DNA from: Paraburkholderia sp. LEh10
GTDB taxonomy: Bacteria > Pseudomonadota > Gammaproteobacteria > Burkholderiales > Burkholderiaceae
Assembly (NCBI RefSeq): GCF_017814945.1
Contig: NZ_JAGIPX010000007.1
Span: forward strand, 1 to 64,000
Reading direction: 5' to 3'
DNA: 64,000 bases
Shown here: piece by piece, positions 44,961-54,014 of the stretch
Position numbering within the stretch: the stretch's first letter is position 1
How the letters are laid out: every line of letters begins with the position of its first letter
Notes under the pieces: model-generated
Told to the model about the DNA's origin: nothing
Database searches by the model: none
The model's input: only the letters and a program-made list of their open reading frames with translations
Program-made: the position numbers and the translations under genes

Positions 44961-45086
44961 ATGAAAATCAAAAAACCATTTACCGATTTTATTGCGCTTG
45001 ATTTAACGCAAAAATCAGGCGAATCATTTCCGTCAACAATTAATAGAATCCCTCATATTCGGCAAAACCGTTTCGTCGTATCTTGA
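44961..45086 (+). CDS. Candidate 41-residue protein in low-GC island
   Basis: ATG at 44961 opens MKIKKPFTDFIALDLTQKSG and ends at TGA 45084-45086. The stretch is AT-rich, using codons unlike neighbouring genes. A GAGG lies 13 bases upstream. It may be a small acquired gene, a remnant, or chance. Confidence 0.3.
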   Translation: MKIKKPFTDFIALDLTQKSGESFPSTINRIPHIRQNRFVVS

Positions 45087-45471
45087 ATTTACCGAAATCG
45101 TTTGCTAGCATGCTGTAACCATTACTTCCGTCCATTGCTGTCAAGCCTTACGGCCCGCACTTTGACACGTGCGCCTGCTGCGTATTCAAAGGGAGCGTTG
45201 TATGGCAATACGTCGACTCCACAACCGGCCATCCTGATCCGCGGTGCATTTGCACGCGGCGATCATATCTGTTATTCCTGTTTTATTTGCTGCTTTAAAA
45301 GCGGCATAGACGTTCTTTTCCATAGAGAAAATGCGCGGCTGGCAACCGGTTTAAATCCGGACCCGGCTGCACGGAACAGCCTGTCATTAATGGCATTAGC
45401 GATTACCAGCAAGCCAGCTGTCGCGCGGACTCGCATCCGCACGCGACAGCGCACCACGCGCGGAGGGCAAA
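45087..45471. other. Intergenic region, no gene seen
   Basis: About 385 bases before the gene at 45472, with patches of low GC. A longer frame from 45102 is rich in Cys, Ser and Thr without a domain pattern, and overlaps the next start; it is judged non-coding. A promoter for 45472 is expected here. Confidence 0.4.
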
Positions 45472-45864
45472 ATGGAAGCGGAACGGGTTGAGCGTATCGT
45501 CATGGCGTTGCGGCGCGCCGCGGAACATGAGCGGCTCCTCACCTATCAGCGCTTTCACGCGATGTTCGGCGCAAACGATCCGCTGACGGCGCGTTATGAC
45601 GCGCTCGAACGGGCCATCGCCTCGCTCGGCGAAGTGTCGAGCATCGACTACGGCGTGCTGCTCGCGCTGAGCAACGGCCTGCCCGGCCCCGACTTCTTCC
45701 GCCGCTACCAGAAGCATCGCTATGCCGACTACGTCGCCGTGATGGGGCCGCCCATTCACCGGCAATCCATCAAGCGCAAGCGCTTGCTGGTCGAGACGGA
45801 GCGCCGCCGTGTCTACGACGACGCAAGACGCAAGGCGGCCAGTCACGTCGAGCAAACCGCCTGA
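45472..45864 (+). CDS. Small soluble basic protein, unknown
   Basis: 130 residues, no signal or membrane segment. Regular helices: ERVERIVMALRRAAEHERLLTY, DALERAIASLGEVSSIDYGVLLAL, then FFRRYQKHRYADYVAVMG and a basic tail KRKRLLVETERRRVYDDARRK. The FRRYQKHRYADYVAVMG stretch looks conserved. No family recognised. GGAGGGCAAA precedes the start. Upstream of the periplasmic repeat protein. Confidence 0.65.
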   Translation: MEAERVERIVMALRRAAEHERLLTYQRFHAMFGANDPLTARYDALERAIASLGEVSSIDYGVLLALSNGLPGPDFFRRYQKHRYADYVAVMGPPIHRQSIKRKRLLVETERRRVYDDARRKAASHVEQTA

Positions 45865-45929
45865 CAGAAGGCGCGCAACCAGTCCAATCGGCCACCGGAC
45901 CATCCGTCCATCCAATCGAGGAGTCTCAT

Positions 45930-46538
45930 ATGCAACTTGCAGCTCGCCGTTCGATTCGCATCCTGGCCATCGCAGCCTCTTGCGCGACGCTGGCCATGCC
46001 CGCCGTCGACGCCTGCGCGCAGGACAACGCCGCATCTTCGCCCACGCCGAACGCGGTCGGTGCAGCCACCGCCATCGAGGTGACGGCGCACGTCACTCAG
46101 ATCAATCCGGACAGAAACGAGGTGACGATACGCGGGCCGCGTGGCGGCACGACGATCGTCGAAGTCGATCCCGATGTCGGCGACGTGAAGAAGCTCAAGG
46201 TCGGCGACGAAGTGCACATCTCGTACAAGGGCGCGCTGCTGCTGTCGGCGGACAAGGTCGACTCGAAGGGCGTGCGCTCGCGCACGGAGACCCAATCGAC
46301 CACGCCGTCACAAGGCGGCGCATCGACGCAAACGCAACACATCGAAGTGGTTGCGACCGTGCAGAAGATCGACCGCAAGAAGCGCGAGGTGACGCTGCGC
46401 GGACCGCAGCGCACCGTGGTCCTGCAAGTCGCGCCCGATGTGCCGCTCGACAAGCTCAAGGTCGGCGACAGCATTCGCGCGAACTACGTCTCCGCGACGG
46501 CTGTGCAGGTCACGCGCGGCGGCGCGCCGATCCAGTGA
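45930..46538 (+). CDS. Periplasmic protein with a duplicated beta domain
   Basis: 202 residues. Signal peptide ends AVDACA before QDNA. Two similar domains of about 60 residues follow: residues ~45-105 begin IEVTAHVTQINPDRNEVTIRG, with LKVGDEVHISYKGALLLS; residues ~130-190 begin IEVVATVQKIDRKKREVTLRG, with LKVGDSIRANYVSATAVQV. The internal repeat points to duplication of a small OB- or barrel-type fold. Function unknown. Good ribosome site (GAGGAGTC). Confidence 0.82.
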   Translation: MQLAARRSIRILAIAASCATLAMPAVDACAQDNAASSPTPNAVGAATAIEVTAHVTQINPDRNEVTIRGPRGGTTIVEVDPDVGDVKKLKVGDEVHISYKGALLLSADKVDSKGVRSRTETQSTTPSQGGASTQTQHIEVVATVQKIDRKKREVTLRGPQRTVVLQVAPDVPLDKLKVGDSIRANYVSATAVQVTRGGAPIQ

Positions 46539-46636
46539 CGGCTTGCCGCGCATGACGCCTTGACAGCCACGCCCGTCTCGCCATGCCGGCGGGACGGGTC
46601 CGCTTCGACAAACGACGCCCCCGCACAGTCACGCCG

Positions 46637-46864
46637 ATGCCTATCGAACCCTGGAACTCGCCGAAGCGCCGCGCGCGCCGCAAGATGATCTGGAGCAAGG
46701 CGCATGTCGCGCTCGCGGCGATCGGCACGCTGTCGGCCGTCGCGGGCATCGCCGTCGCGATCAACGGCGGCCTCGAATTCAACCGCACCAAGGTGTTCGT
46801 CGGCGTAGGCATCATCGTCGTATCGACCATCGTTTATGTGTCGATGCTGTTCGTCGACGACTAG
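46637..46864 (+). CDS. Small double-span membrane protein
   Basis: 75 residues from ATG 46637. A basic N-terminus (PKRRARRKM) precedes two membrane segments (AHVALAAIGTLSAVAGIAVAI and VFVGVGIIVVSTIVYVSMLFV). An upstream Met at 46583 gives 93 residues. No ribosome site is clear for either start. Function unknown. It converges on the cyclase gene at 46880, 15 bases apart. Confidence 0.5.
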   Translation: MPIEPWNSPKRRARRKMIWSKAHVALAAIGTLSAVAGIAVAINGGLEFNRTKVFVGVGIIVVSTIVYVSMLFVDD

Positions 46865-46879
46865 CAGGTCATCGTCGTG

Positions 46880-47980
46880 TCACGCGGCGAATGTCACCAC
46901 GCGGTTGCGCCCGTCGCTCTTCGCCTTGTACATCGCGCGGTCCGCTTCATCGACGAGCGTGCGTCCGAGCTTGTCGAGATCGGCGTCGTGCTGCACCGAA
47001 TGCGCGGACACGCCGATCGATACTGTCAACGCAATGCGCGCGCCGCCATCGTCGTAGAGTTCGAGCTGCGCGACCGCGTTGCGCATCCGCTCGGCCACCA
47101 CCAGTGAATCCTTCAGATCGCCTTGCAGCAGCACGGCGAACTCCTCGCCGCCGTAACGCGCGATGGTGTCGCCAATCCGCGTCTGCTTGCGCAGACACGC
47201 GCCGACCATCGCAAGCGCGCGGTCGCCGACGGCATGGCCGTGCACGTCGTTGATCGGCTTGAAGCTGTCGATATCGATGAACAGACAACCGACCGGCAGC
47301 CGGTAGCGCGATGCGCGCGTGGTTTCCTCGCGCAGGCGCTCGTCGAAGTAGCGGCGATTGGGCAGTCCCGTGAGTGCGTCGGTTGCGCCGAGGCGTTCGA
47401 GCTGCTCGCGATGCGCGACGTTGTCGAGGCTCGCGGCGACGATCACCGCGAAGCGCTCCAGCATGTCCGTCGCCATGCCCGACGCGAAGCGACTCGGGTT
47501 GTCGCTCGCGAGGCACAGATAACCGCTTGGCTGTCCGTTCGCGGCGAGCGGCAGCAGCGCGACGCTGCCCGGCCGCTCGTCGTCGCCGAACAGCGCGTCG
47601 GCGGCCTCGTCGCGCATCGACACGGGTGTGCCGAGCCACGGGCGGCCTCTCGCGCACAGACTCGCCGCGGCATCACCGATCTCGCGCGACGTCTGCAGGC
47701 GCGACGTCTTCGGCGACGATGCGGCGCGCCCGCCCGCCGCGTGACGCACGGCCATTTCGTGCAGCAGGGGGAGCGTGTCGTTGAGCCACAGCGTCACGCG
47801 GTCCAGCCCGAACTCGCGCGGCAGATAGTCGAGCAGAACATGGCAGAGCGACTGGAAATCCTGCGCGCGGATCAGTTGCAGTTCGACATCCTGGAAGCGG
47901 CGCAACGTGCGTTCATTGCGTTGCACCGTATCGACGAGAGCGCGAAGGCGGACGGACTGGGGCGTATGGGTTGTGCTCAT
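46880..47980 (-). CDS. Diguanylate cyclase with GAF/DUF484-like sensor
   Basis: 366 residues. The first about 190 form a GAF/DUF484-like sensor after a coiled stretch (ALVDTVQRNERTLRRFQDVE). The C-terminal GGDEF domain begins ATDALTGLPNRRYFDE and has the active-site GGEEF at 277-281. The inhibitory I-site RxxD is present as R268-IG-D271, five residues before GGEEF, so the enzyme should be feedback-inhibited by c-di-GMP. No membrane segment: a cytoplasmic sensor cyclase. Monocistronic. Confidence 0.93.
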   Translation of the reverse strand: MSTTHTPQSVRLRALVDTVQRNERTLRRFQDVELQLIRAQDFQSLCHVLLDYLPREFGLDRVTLWLNDTLPLLHEMAVRHAAGGRAASSPKTSRLQTSREIGDAAASLCARGRPWLGTPVSMRDEAADALFGDDERPGSVALLPLAANGQPSGYLCLASDNPSRFASGMATDMLERFAVIVAASLDNVAHREQLERLGATDALTGLPNRRYFDERLREETTRASRYRLPVGCLFIDIDSFKPINDVHGHAVGDRALAMVGACLRKQTRIGDTIARYGGEEFAVLLQGDLKDSLVVAERMRNAVAQLELYDDGGARIALTVSIGVSAHSVQHDADLDKLGRTLVDEADRAMYKAKSDGRNRVVTFAA

Positions 47981-48125
47981 CTGGGCCGTTGACTGAGGCC
48001 CATCATGGGGCCCGAACTCTGGTTATCGGCCCATCGTGCATTTGCTTGAGGCCCGCGGTTGCAACGGGTGAAACCCGTGCTTGTGACGCGCCTGGTTGCG
48101 CCGACCCGCCGCCCGCCGCCCGCCG

Positions 48126-48461
48126 TCACGCGTTGCGGCGCACCCGCACGGCCGTGCCGTAGCACAGCACTTCCGTGACGCCCGGGCCGATTTCGGTCGC
48201 GTCGTAACGCATGCCGATCACCGCGTTCGCGCCGAGCGACGCGGCTTCGGCGAGCATGCGCTCATAGGCGTCCAGCCGCGCGCGCTCGCACAGCGACGTG
48301 TACAGCGAGATATTGCCGCCGAAGATCGTCTGCAGTCCCGCACCGATTGCGCCCACCACCGAGCGCGAGCGCACGATGATGCCGCGCGCGATGCCGAGCG
48401 AGCCGTCGACGGTGTAGCCGGGTAAATCGAAGGTCGTGGAGACCATGTTTCGTTCGATCAT
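48126..48461 (-). CDS. YbjQ-family (UPF0145) protein
   Basis: 111 residues: [50 protein letters not shown], then [20 protein letters not shown] and [11 protein letters not shown]. These are the family's signature blocks; it folds as a small pentameric heavy-metal-binding-like barrel of unknown function. GGAAGGGAACC precedes the start. A TauE/SafE gene fragment lies just upstream. Confidence 0.93.
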   Translation of the reverse strand: MIERNMVSTTFDLPGYTVDGSLGIARGIIVRSRSVVGAIGAGLQTIFGGNISLYTSLCERARLDAYERMLAEAASLGANAVIGMRYDATEIGPGVTEVLCYGTAVRVRRNA

Positions 48462-48475
48462 GTGGTTCCCTTCCT

Positions 48476-48604
48476 TTATGGAGTCGTTACGATTCTGGAC
48501 CCGCCGCCGCGGACGGCCTGGATCAACGCCCCGCCGCCCACAACAGCGACAGCGCTGACGAGAGCATCAACCGTCGACCACCAGCCTGAATGTGCGGGAC
48601 TCAT
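48476..48604 (-). CDS. Short coupled frame, possible remnant
   Basis: 42 residues starting [20 protein letters not shown] with a hydrophobic centre, ending SRIVTTP. Its ATG overlaps the stop of the TauE/SafE remnant (ATGA). It may be the fused debris of a deleted gene or a small membrane protein. Confidence 0.2.
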   Translation of the reverse strand: MSPAHSGWWSTVDALVSAVAVVGGGALIQAVRGGGSRIVTTP

Positions 48605-48738
48605 GCGCACGACGATGCGGGCATCAGCATCATCGACGAGTCCGTGCCGATCACGCCGCTCAACGTGCCTGCCGTCAGACCGACGGCCAGTGCCAACAGA
48701 TAGCCCACGCGTGTCCCTGAGAAATGCGTTGGCGCCAT
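48601..48738 (-). pseudogene. TauE/SafE-type transporter N-terminal fragment
   Basis: 45 residues: MAPTHFSGTRVGYLLALAVGLTAG followed by LSGVIGTDSSMMLMPAS. The TLSGxIGTxSSxMLMP block is the first repeat of TauE/SafE (TSUP) exporters, normally more than 240 residues. The reading stops right after this, and no remaining transporter sequence is seen downstream. Confidence 0.6.
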
Positions 48739-48904
48739 GCTACTAAAAAATGGCGGTTCGTCCCGCGCCAGCTTGGCGAATTTCCGCTTGACCGTCGCGG
48801 CGCATCCATTTGCTGCTAAAACTCGTATTGGACATACAGGCGTCGCGCGCGGTGTTTCGTCTGCCGATTATCGACGTGCGCCATGTGGTCCGAAAGGAAA
48901 CGTC

Positions 48905-49774
48905 ATGATGAGCGAATCCAACCGGTTGCTGGTTGCAGGCGGTGTGCTGATCGGCGCGCTGGCGCTGGGTGCGCTCGAGCTGCGGTTCGGCAATCGCGAG
49001 TCGGCCGCGAAAGAAACGGACGGCCGGTTCGACTCGGCACTTTCGTCCGCCGCTCGTCCCGTGACACGCGAAGCGCCTCTCGACGACTCGCCCAATGCGG
49101 GCATCGCGCGCGTCCTGCAGGCGGTGCACGACAGCCTGCAGCGCGGCGACCTGGCGTCGGCGCGGGTGCTGCTCGATGCCGTGCTGGCCGTGCGCAAGGA
49201 CGAACCGCAGGCGCTGCTGCTGCAACAGGAACTCGCCGCGCGTGAAGCGCCGATGGCGGCGAGCTACGGCTCGCAAGCGCCGTCGAAAATCCAGGCTCGA
49301 ACGCATGCGCGCATGCACGCTTCGGCAAGGACGGCGCATGTGCATGCGATGGCGTCGCTGCAAGCATCGGCGGCAACGCGCGACGACACGCAAGCAACCG
49401 CGGCGCCCGCCGCGATTCAGCCGCAGGACACGACAGCCGCTGAAAGCACGCCGGGCGAGCACGCAGCCAGCACGGCTCACGTGCATCCGGATGTCGCGGC
49501 ACAGGTCGCCATGACAAGCGTGACGCAAGCCACGCAAGCGGCTGACGAGCCAGCCGGTCGCCCCGTGCCGCCGCCCGCGGCAGCCTCGGCGGCGCAAGCG
49601 GTCGCGCTGCCCACACTCTCGTCAGGCGCAGCCCCGAAGACGCGCGCCGAAGTGCGCGACGAGTTGAGGCGCGCACGGACGAACGGATCGATGGCGCGTT
49701 TTGGCAATCCCGATCCGTATGGTCCCGGCGGTTCGCCAAGCTACAACGCGCAGCCGTCGATGCGGGCCTGGTGA
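48905..49774 (+). CDS. Membrane-anchored Ala-rich protein with DUF4148-like tail
   Basis: 289 residues. One membrane segment (LLVAGGVLIGALALGALELRF). Then a helical region (LQAVHDSLQRGDLASARVLLDAVLAVRKD), a long Ala/His/Thr-rich linker (about 120-240), and a tail TRAEVRDELRRARTNGSMARFG resembling the DUF4148 core. Probably periplasmic, anchored by the N-terminus. AAAGGAAACGTC precedes the ATG pair at 48905/48908. Function unknown. Confidence 0.7.
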   Translation: MMSESNRLLVAGGVLIGALALGALELRFGNRESAAKETDGRFDSALSSAARPVTREAPLDDSPNAGIARVLQAVHDSLQRGDLASARVLLDAVLAVRKDEPQALLLQQELAAREAPMAASYGSQAPSKIQARTHARMHASARTAHVHAMASLQASAATRDDTQATAAPAAIQPQDTTAAESTPGEHAASTAHVHPDVAAQVAMTSVTQATQAADEPAGRPVPPPAAASAAQAVALPTLSSGAAPKTRAEVRDELRRARTNGSMARFGNPDPYGPGGSPSYNAQPSMRAW

Positions 49775-50081
49775 GCGGGCCTGGTGAGATCGACGGCCCA
49801 TGCTGGGCGAACCAGCGTTGATGCCATCGAATGGTTTACCCAACCGGCTTTGTAATATAAAACCGTGCGTTCGACCGCGGCGGCCCTGCCTTCGTGCTGA
49901 GCGTCGACAAGCTGGAGAACAACCTCGGGCCGCGTCTCGCGCGGCCTTCGTCGAACGAGTGGAAGCCGCCATCGGGCGGCCAAAATGAACCGGCGCGGCG
50001 CATCGCGCGCATAAACGGCGTCCGCTATGGACACCGGCGCTTGCGCGCGACGCGAACCGCGCCCTTGCATACAGGTACACG
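49775..50081. promoter_or_regulatory. Upstream region of the acyl-CoA dehydrogenase gene
   Basis: About 305 bases. Contains an AT-rich patch (about 49845-49865, TTGTAATATAAAACC) that could be a promoter. No gene seen. Confidence 0.4.
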
Positions 50082-51236
50082 ATGATTCGCGATCAGGAAA
50101 CACTGTCCATTCTTCTCGATTCGCTTGCGCGCTTCGTGCGCGAGCGTCTCGTGCCCGCTGAAAACGAAGTCGCCGAAACGGATGAAATCCCCGCCGACAT
50201 CGTCAGCGAGATGCGCGAGCTGGGTCTGTTCGGCCTGACGATTCCCGAGGAATACGGCGGCCTTGGCCTCACGATGGAAGAAGAAGTGCTCGCCGCGTTC
50301 GAGATCGCGAAGACGTCGCCCGCGTTCCGCTCGCTGGTCGGCACCAACAACGGCATCGGTTCGCAAGGGCTGATCGTCGACGGCACCGACGAGCAGAAGC
50401 GCCACTATCTGCCGAAGCTTGCATCGGGCGAACTGATTGCGTCGTTTGCACTGACGGAGCCGGGCTCTGGTTCCGACGCGGCATCGCTGCGCACGACGGC
50501 CGTGCGCGAGCGCGATCATTACGTGATCAATGGCACCAAGCGCTTCATTACGAACGCGCCCGAAGCGGGCATCTACACGGTGATGGCGCGCACGAATCCC
50601 GACATCAAGGGCGCGGGCGGCATTTCGGCGTTCATCGTCGAGAAAGGCACGCCAGGCCTGTCGCTCGGCAAGATCGACAAGAAGATGGGCCAGCAAGGCG
50701 CGCATACCTGCGACGTGATCTTCGAGAACTGCCGCGTGAGCGCAGCGAATCTGATCGGCGGCAAAGAAGGCGTCGGCTTCAAGACGGCGATGAAGGTGCT
50801 CGACAAGGGGCGCCTGCATATCTCGGCAATCTGCGTCGGCGTGGCCGAGCGCATGCTCGACGACGCGCTGCGCTATGCAATGGAGCGCAAGCAGTTCGGC
50901 CAGCCGATCGCCGGGTTCCAGCTGATTCAGGCGATGCTCGCCGACAGCCGCGCGGAAATCTACGCCGCGCGCTCGATGGTGCTCGATGCCGCGCGCCGCC
51001 GCGACGACGGGCAGGACGTATCGACGGAAGCGTCGTGCTGCAAGCTGTTCGCGTCGGAGATGTGCGGACGCGTCGCGGATCGCGCGGTGCAGATTCACGG
51101 CGGCGCGGGCTATGTGTCCGAGTATGCCGTCGAACGTTTCTATCGCGACGTTCGACTGTTTCGCATCTACGAGGGCACGACGCAGATCCAGCAACTGGTG
51201 ATCGCGCGCAACATGATCCGCGACGCGAGCCGCTGA
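50082..51236 (+). CDS. Acyl-CoA dehydrogenase
   Basis: 384 residues, a full-length flavin-dependent acyl-CoA dehydrogenase. ACAD blocks: GLFGLTIPEEYGGLGL, ASFALTEPGSGSDAASLRTTA, YVINGTKRFITNAPEAGIYTVMART, FGQPIAGFQLIQAMLAD, VQIHGGAGYVSEYAVERFYRDVRLFRIYEGT. The catalytic base position is Glu364 (YEGTTQIQ). It introduces a double bond into acyl-CoA substrates, passing electrons to ETF. No ETF or thiolase genes are nearby. It stands upstream of the DUF3141 operon but is separated by 405 bases. Confidence 0.95.
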   Translation: MIRDQETLSILLDSLARFVRERLVPAENEVAETDEIPADIVSEMRELGLFGLTIPEEYGGLGLTMEEEVLAAFEIAKTSPAFRSLVGTNNGIGSQGLIVDGTDEQKRHYLPKLASGELIASFALTEPGSGSDAASLRTTAVRERDHYVINGTKRFITNAPEAGIYTVMARTNPDIKGAGGISAFIVEKGTPGLSLGKIDKKMGQQGAHTCDVIFENCRVSAANLIGGKEGVGFKTAMKVLDKGRLHISAICVGVAERMLDDALRYAMERKQFGQPIAGFQLIQAMLADSRAEIYAARSMVLDAARRRDDGQDVSTEASCCKLFASEMCGRVADRAVQIHGGAGYVSEYAVERFYRDVRLFRIYEGTTQIQQLVIARNMIRDASR

Positions 51237-51641
51237 ACCTTTCTATGGCGCACGGCATGCGCTGCCGTGCGTATCACAGCAGGCGGGCGCACCTGATCCC
51301 AGATGTATCGCTTCAGCGTGTTTTCGCTTTTCAGATTGCCAGAAAAATCTTCCCGTCCTACACTGAGCTGATGACGCGTCGCAGCAACGATTACCGCACG
51401 TTCAGGTTCATGCGTCGCGTGCGGCTGTTTGCGACATTCACGTCCGCGTCATGCTACTGCCATTTTTATCGCTGATCTTGATCGAAGCAGCGCCTCGATG
51501 AGGCGCGTTGAAGTCTCGCCCTGGTTTCAGGCCGCGTGACGAATGCGACGATGCGAACGCATCCGGTACGTGCGTGACGAGCGCACGCGTCGAACGTCGC
51601 ATGGCACTGCGGCGCCGACCTTTTGAGGGAGCGCAAGCGAC
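51237..51641. promoter_or_regulatory. Upstream region of DUF3141 operon
   Basis: About 405 bases. It holds a short perfect hairpin GCGCCTC-gat-GAGGCGC at 51490-51506, and AT-richer DNA around 51340-51350. It probably contains the operon promoter. No gene seen. Confidence 0.45.
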
Positions 51642-53927
51642 ATGAATCAGTCTCTACCGACGTCCGTTTCGGCCAGCTTTTCGATTCCGCCGACGCCGTT
51701 CGCATCTTTGCCCGGCAACCTGCTTTCGCAAGGCTATGCATACGCCGTCGACGCATGGCAACGCGGCGTGCTGTTCGCCGACGTGATGCGCCAGCGCGGC
51801 AATCAGTATCAGTCGCATCTTCAGGAGCGCGTGCCCAATGTGCTCGATTTCGGCACGGATCTCATCGTCGACGGAAGGCAGTTGCCGCGCCCCGTCAACT
51901 ATGGGCTCGTGCGCATCGCGCCGCCCGACGACCTGAAGCCCGACCGCGATCTCGCTGACGGACCCGACCCCGGCCGCCTGCGTCCGTTCGTGGTCGTGGA
52001 CCCGCGCGCGGGACATGGACCCGGCATCGGCGGCTTCAAGCGCGACAGCGAGATCGGCGCGGCGCTGCGCGCCGGACATCCGTGCTATTTCGTCGGCTTC
52101 TTGCCCGACCCCATACCGGGACAAACCGTCGAGGACGTGATGCACGCGGAAGCCGCGTTCCTCGAAAAAGTGATCGAACTGCACCCTGACAGCCCCGGCA
52201 AGCCCGCCGTGATCGGCAATTGCCAGGCAGGCTGGCAAGTGCTGATGACGGCCGCGATGCGCCCCGAGCTGTTCGGGCCGATCATCGTCGCGGGCGCGCC
52301 CGTGTCGTACTGGCAAGGCTGGCGCGGCAAGAATCCGATGCGCTATTCGGGCGGCATGCTCGGCGGCTCGTGGCTGACGGCGCTCACGGGCGATCTCGGC
52401 GACGGCCGCTTCGACGGCGCGTGGCTCGTGCAGAACTTCGAGAACCTGAATCCCGCGAACACGATCTGGTCCAAGCAGTACAACCTGTACGCGAACATCG
52501 ACTCGGAAGGGGCGCGTTATCTCGGCTTCGAGAAGTACTGGGGCGGCCACGTATTCCTGAACGCGGGCGAAATGCAGTACATCGTCGACAACCTGTTCGT
52601 CGGCAACCGGCTCGTCAGCGGCGAGATCGTGACAGCGGACGGCGTGCGGCTCGACCTGCGCAATATCCGCTCGCCGATCGTCGTGTTCTGCTCGTATGGC
52701 GACAACATCACGCCGCCGCCGCAAGCGCTCGGCTGGATCACCGACCTCTATCGCGACGACGCCGATCTGCGCGGCCACGATCAGACCATCGTCTACGCGA
52801 CGCACGACAGCATCGGCCATCTCGGCATCTTCGTGTCGAGCAGCACGGGGAAAAAGGAACATCGCGAATTCGTCAGCAATATCGATCTGATCGACCTGCT
52901 GCCGTCCGGCGTCTACGAAGCGCACATGGGCCCGAAGACGGAAGCGACCGAGCACGCGGATCTGATCCAGGGAGAACACGTGCTGTCGATCTCGCGGCGA
53001 ACGGTCGCCGACGTGCGCGAAATCGTGCAGCCCGACCCCGAAAGCGACCGGCGTTTCGCAACGGCTGCGTATGTGTCGCGCTTCAATCTGGGGCTGTACC
53101 GCAGCTTCGTGCAGCCTTGGGTGCGCGCATGCGCGACGCCGTGGACAGCCAATTTCGCGAGCAAGCTGCATCCGCTGCGCGTCACGTACGAATCGTGGTC
53201 GGACCGCAATCCGTTCGCATCGACGGTCGCGCAGGCCGCGCAAAGCGTCGAAGCGGCGCGCGCGCCCGTCGCCGCCGACAATCCGTTCTGGCAGATGCAG
53301 ACGGTCATGTCGAATGCGATCGTGGCGTCGCTCGATTTCTATCGGGACATGCGCGACGCGGCCGTCGAGCAGATCTTCGAAACCGTCTACGGCGCGCCGT
53401 GGCTGCAGGCATTCGCGGGCCTGCCGCCGCGAGCCGACAGCGCAGCGAACGCCGCGCTGACGGAACCGGGCGACACCGAAGAGCGCGAGGCATCGATCGT
53501 CGCGGAGCACGCACGGCTGCGCAACGACATGACGGAAGGCGGCCTCGTCGAAGCCAGCGTGCGCGCGCTGCTCTACGTGCGGCGCACGCATGGCGAAGCG
53601 GACGAGCGCCGCTTCAACCTCGCGCGCGAAATGCTCAGCAAGCTGTCGGATCAAGGCATTCTTGCGTTCAAGCATGTCGTGCGCGAGCAGGCCGCGCTGC
53701 TGCGCCTCGACACGGAAGCCGCGATCGACGCGTTGCCCGGCCTGCTCGCCGATACTCCGGCCGACAACATCCGCAACGCTGCGCGCGACATCGACAAGCT
53801 CAGCACGACATTGCCCCTCGACGATCAGGAGCGCACCGATCTCGCCCGCGTGCTGACGATTTTCGAATCGGCGTCGAAGAAGAAGACCGCGCGGCGCACG
53901 GAGGCGGCGCGCCAGCAGGTCGAATGA
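51642..53927 (+). CDS. DUF3141 protein, PhaC-like alpha/beta hydrolase
   Basis: 761 residues. The middle is an alpha/beta-hydrolase fold with the elbow VIGNCQAGWQ, placing Cys194 as nucleophile, the Cys lipase box GxCxG of polyhydroxyalkanoate synthases. Candidate Asp354 (SYGDNITPPPQAL) and His393 (SIGHLGIF) complete a Cys-Asp-His triad. The C-terminal 350 residues are helical and DUF3141-specific. DUF3141 proteins resemble PhaC but lack a known activity. GAGGGAGCG precedes the start. It heads the operon with ptb/pta-like, ackA, fabI and RRM genes. Confidence 0.9.
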   Translation: MNQSLPTSVSASFSIPPTPFASLPGNLLSQGYAYAVDAWQRGVLFADVMRQRGNQYQSHLQERVPNVLDFGTDLIVDGRQLPRPVNYGLVRIAPPDDLKPDRDLADGPDPGRLRPFVVVDPRAGHGPGIGGFKRDSEIGAALRAGHPCYFVGFLPDPIPGQTVEDVMHAEAAFLEKVIELHPDSPGKPAVIGNCQAGWQVLMTAAMRPELFGPIIVAGAPVSYWQGWRGKNPMRYSGGMLGGSWLTALTGDLGDGRFDGAWLVQNFENLNPANTIWSKQYNLYANIDSEGARYLGFEKYWGGHVFLNAGEMQYIVDNLFVGNRLVSGEIVTADGVRLDLRNIRSPIVVFCSYGDNITPPPQALGWITDLYRDDADLRGHDQTIVYATHDSIGHLGIFVSSSTGKKEHREFVSNIDLIDLLPSGVYEAHMGPKTEATEHADLIQGEHVLSISRRTVADVREIVQPDPESDRRFATAAYVSRFNLGLYRSFVQPWVRACATPWTANFASKLHPLRVTYESWSDRNPFASTVAQAAQSVEAARAPVAADNPFWQMQTVMSNAIVASLDFYRDMRDAAVEQIFETVYGAPWLQAFAGLPPRADSAANAALTEPGDTEEREASIVAEHARLRNDMTEGGLVEASVRALLYVRRTHGEADERRFNLAREMLSKLSDQGILAFKHVVREQAALLRLDTEAAIDALPGLLADTPADNIRNAARDIDKLSTTLPLDDQERTDLARVLTIFESASKKKTARRTEAARQQVE

Positions 53928-54014
53928 CAGATTGCATTCGCGTGCGCAAGCGGACGGCACAGTCCGCCGCGCATGACAGGCATCCCGATCCGCTCAACGA
54001 CGAGGGCACATCAA

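Noticed and set aside
45102..45491. 129-codon frame upstream of the gene at 45472
   Set aside because: Cys/Ser/Thr-rich with no fold pattern, overlaps the next gene start, and lacks a ribosome site.
51654..53960. A 768-codon open frame antisense to the DUF3141 gene
   Set aside because: Arg/Ala/Asp-rich without motifs, exactly opposite a gene with clear hydrolase motifs and ribosome site.
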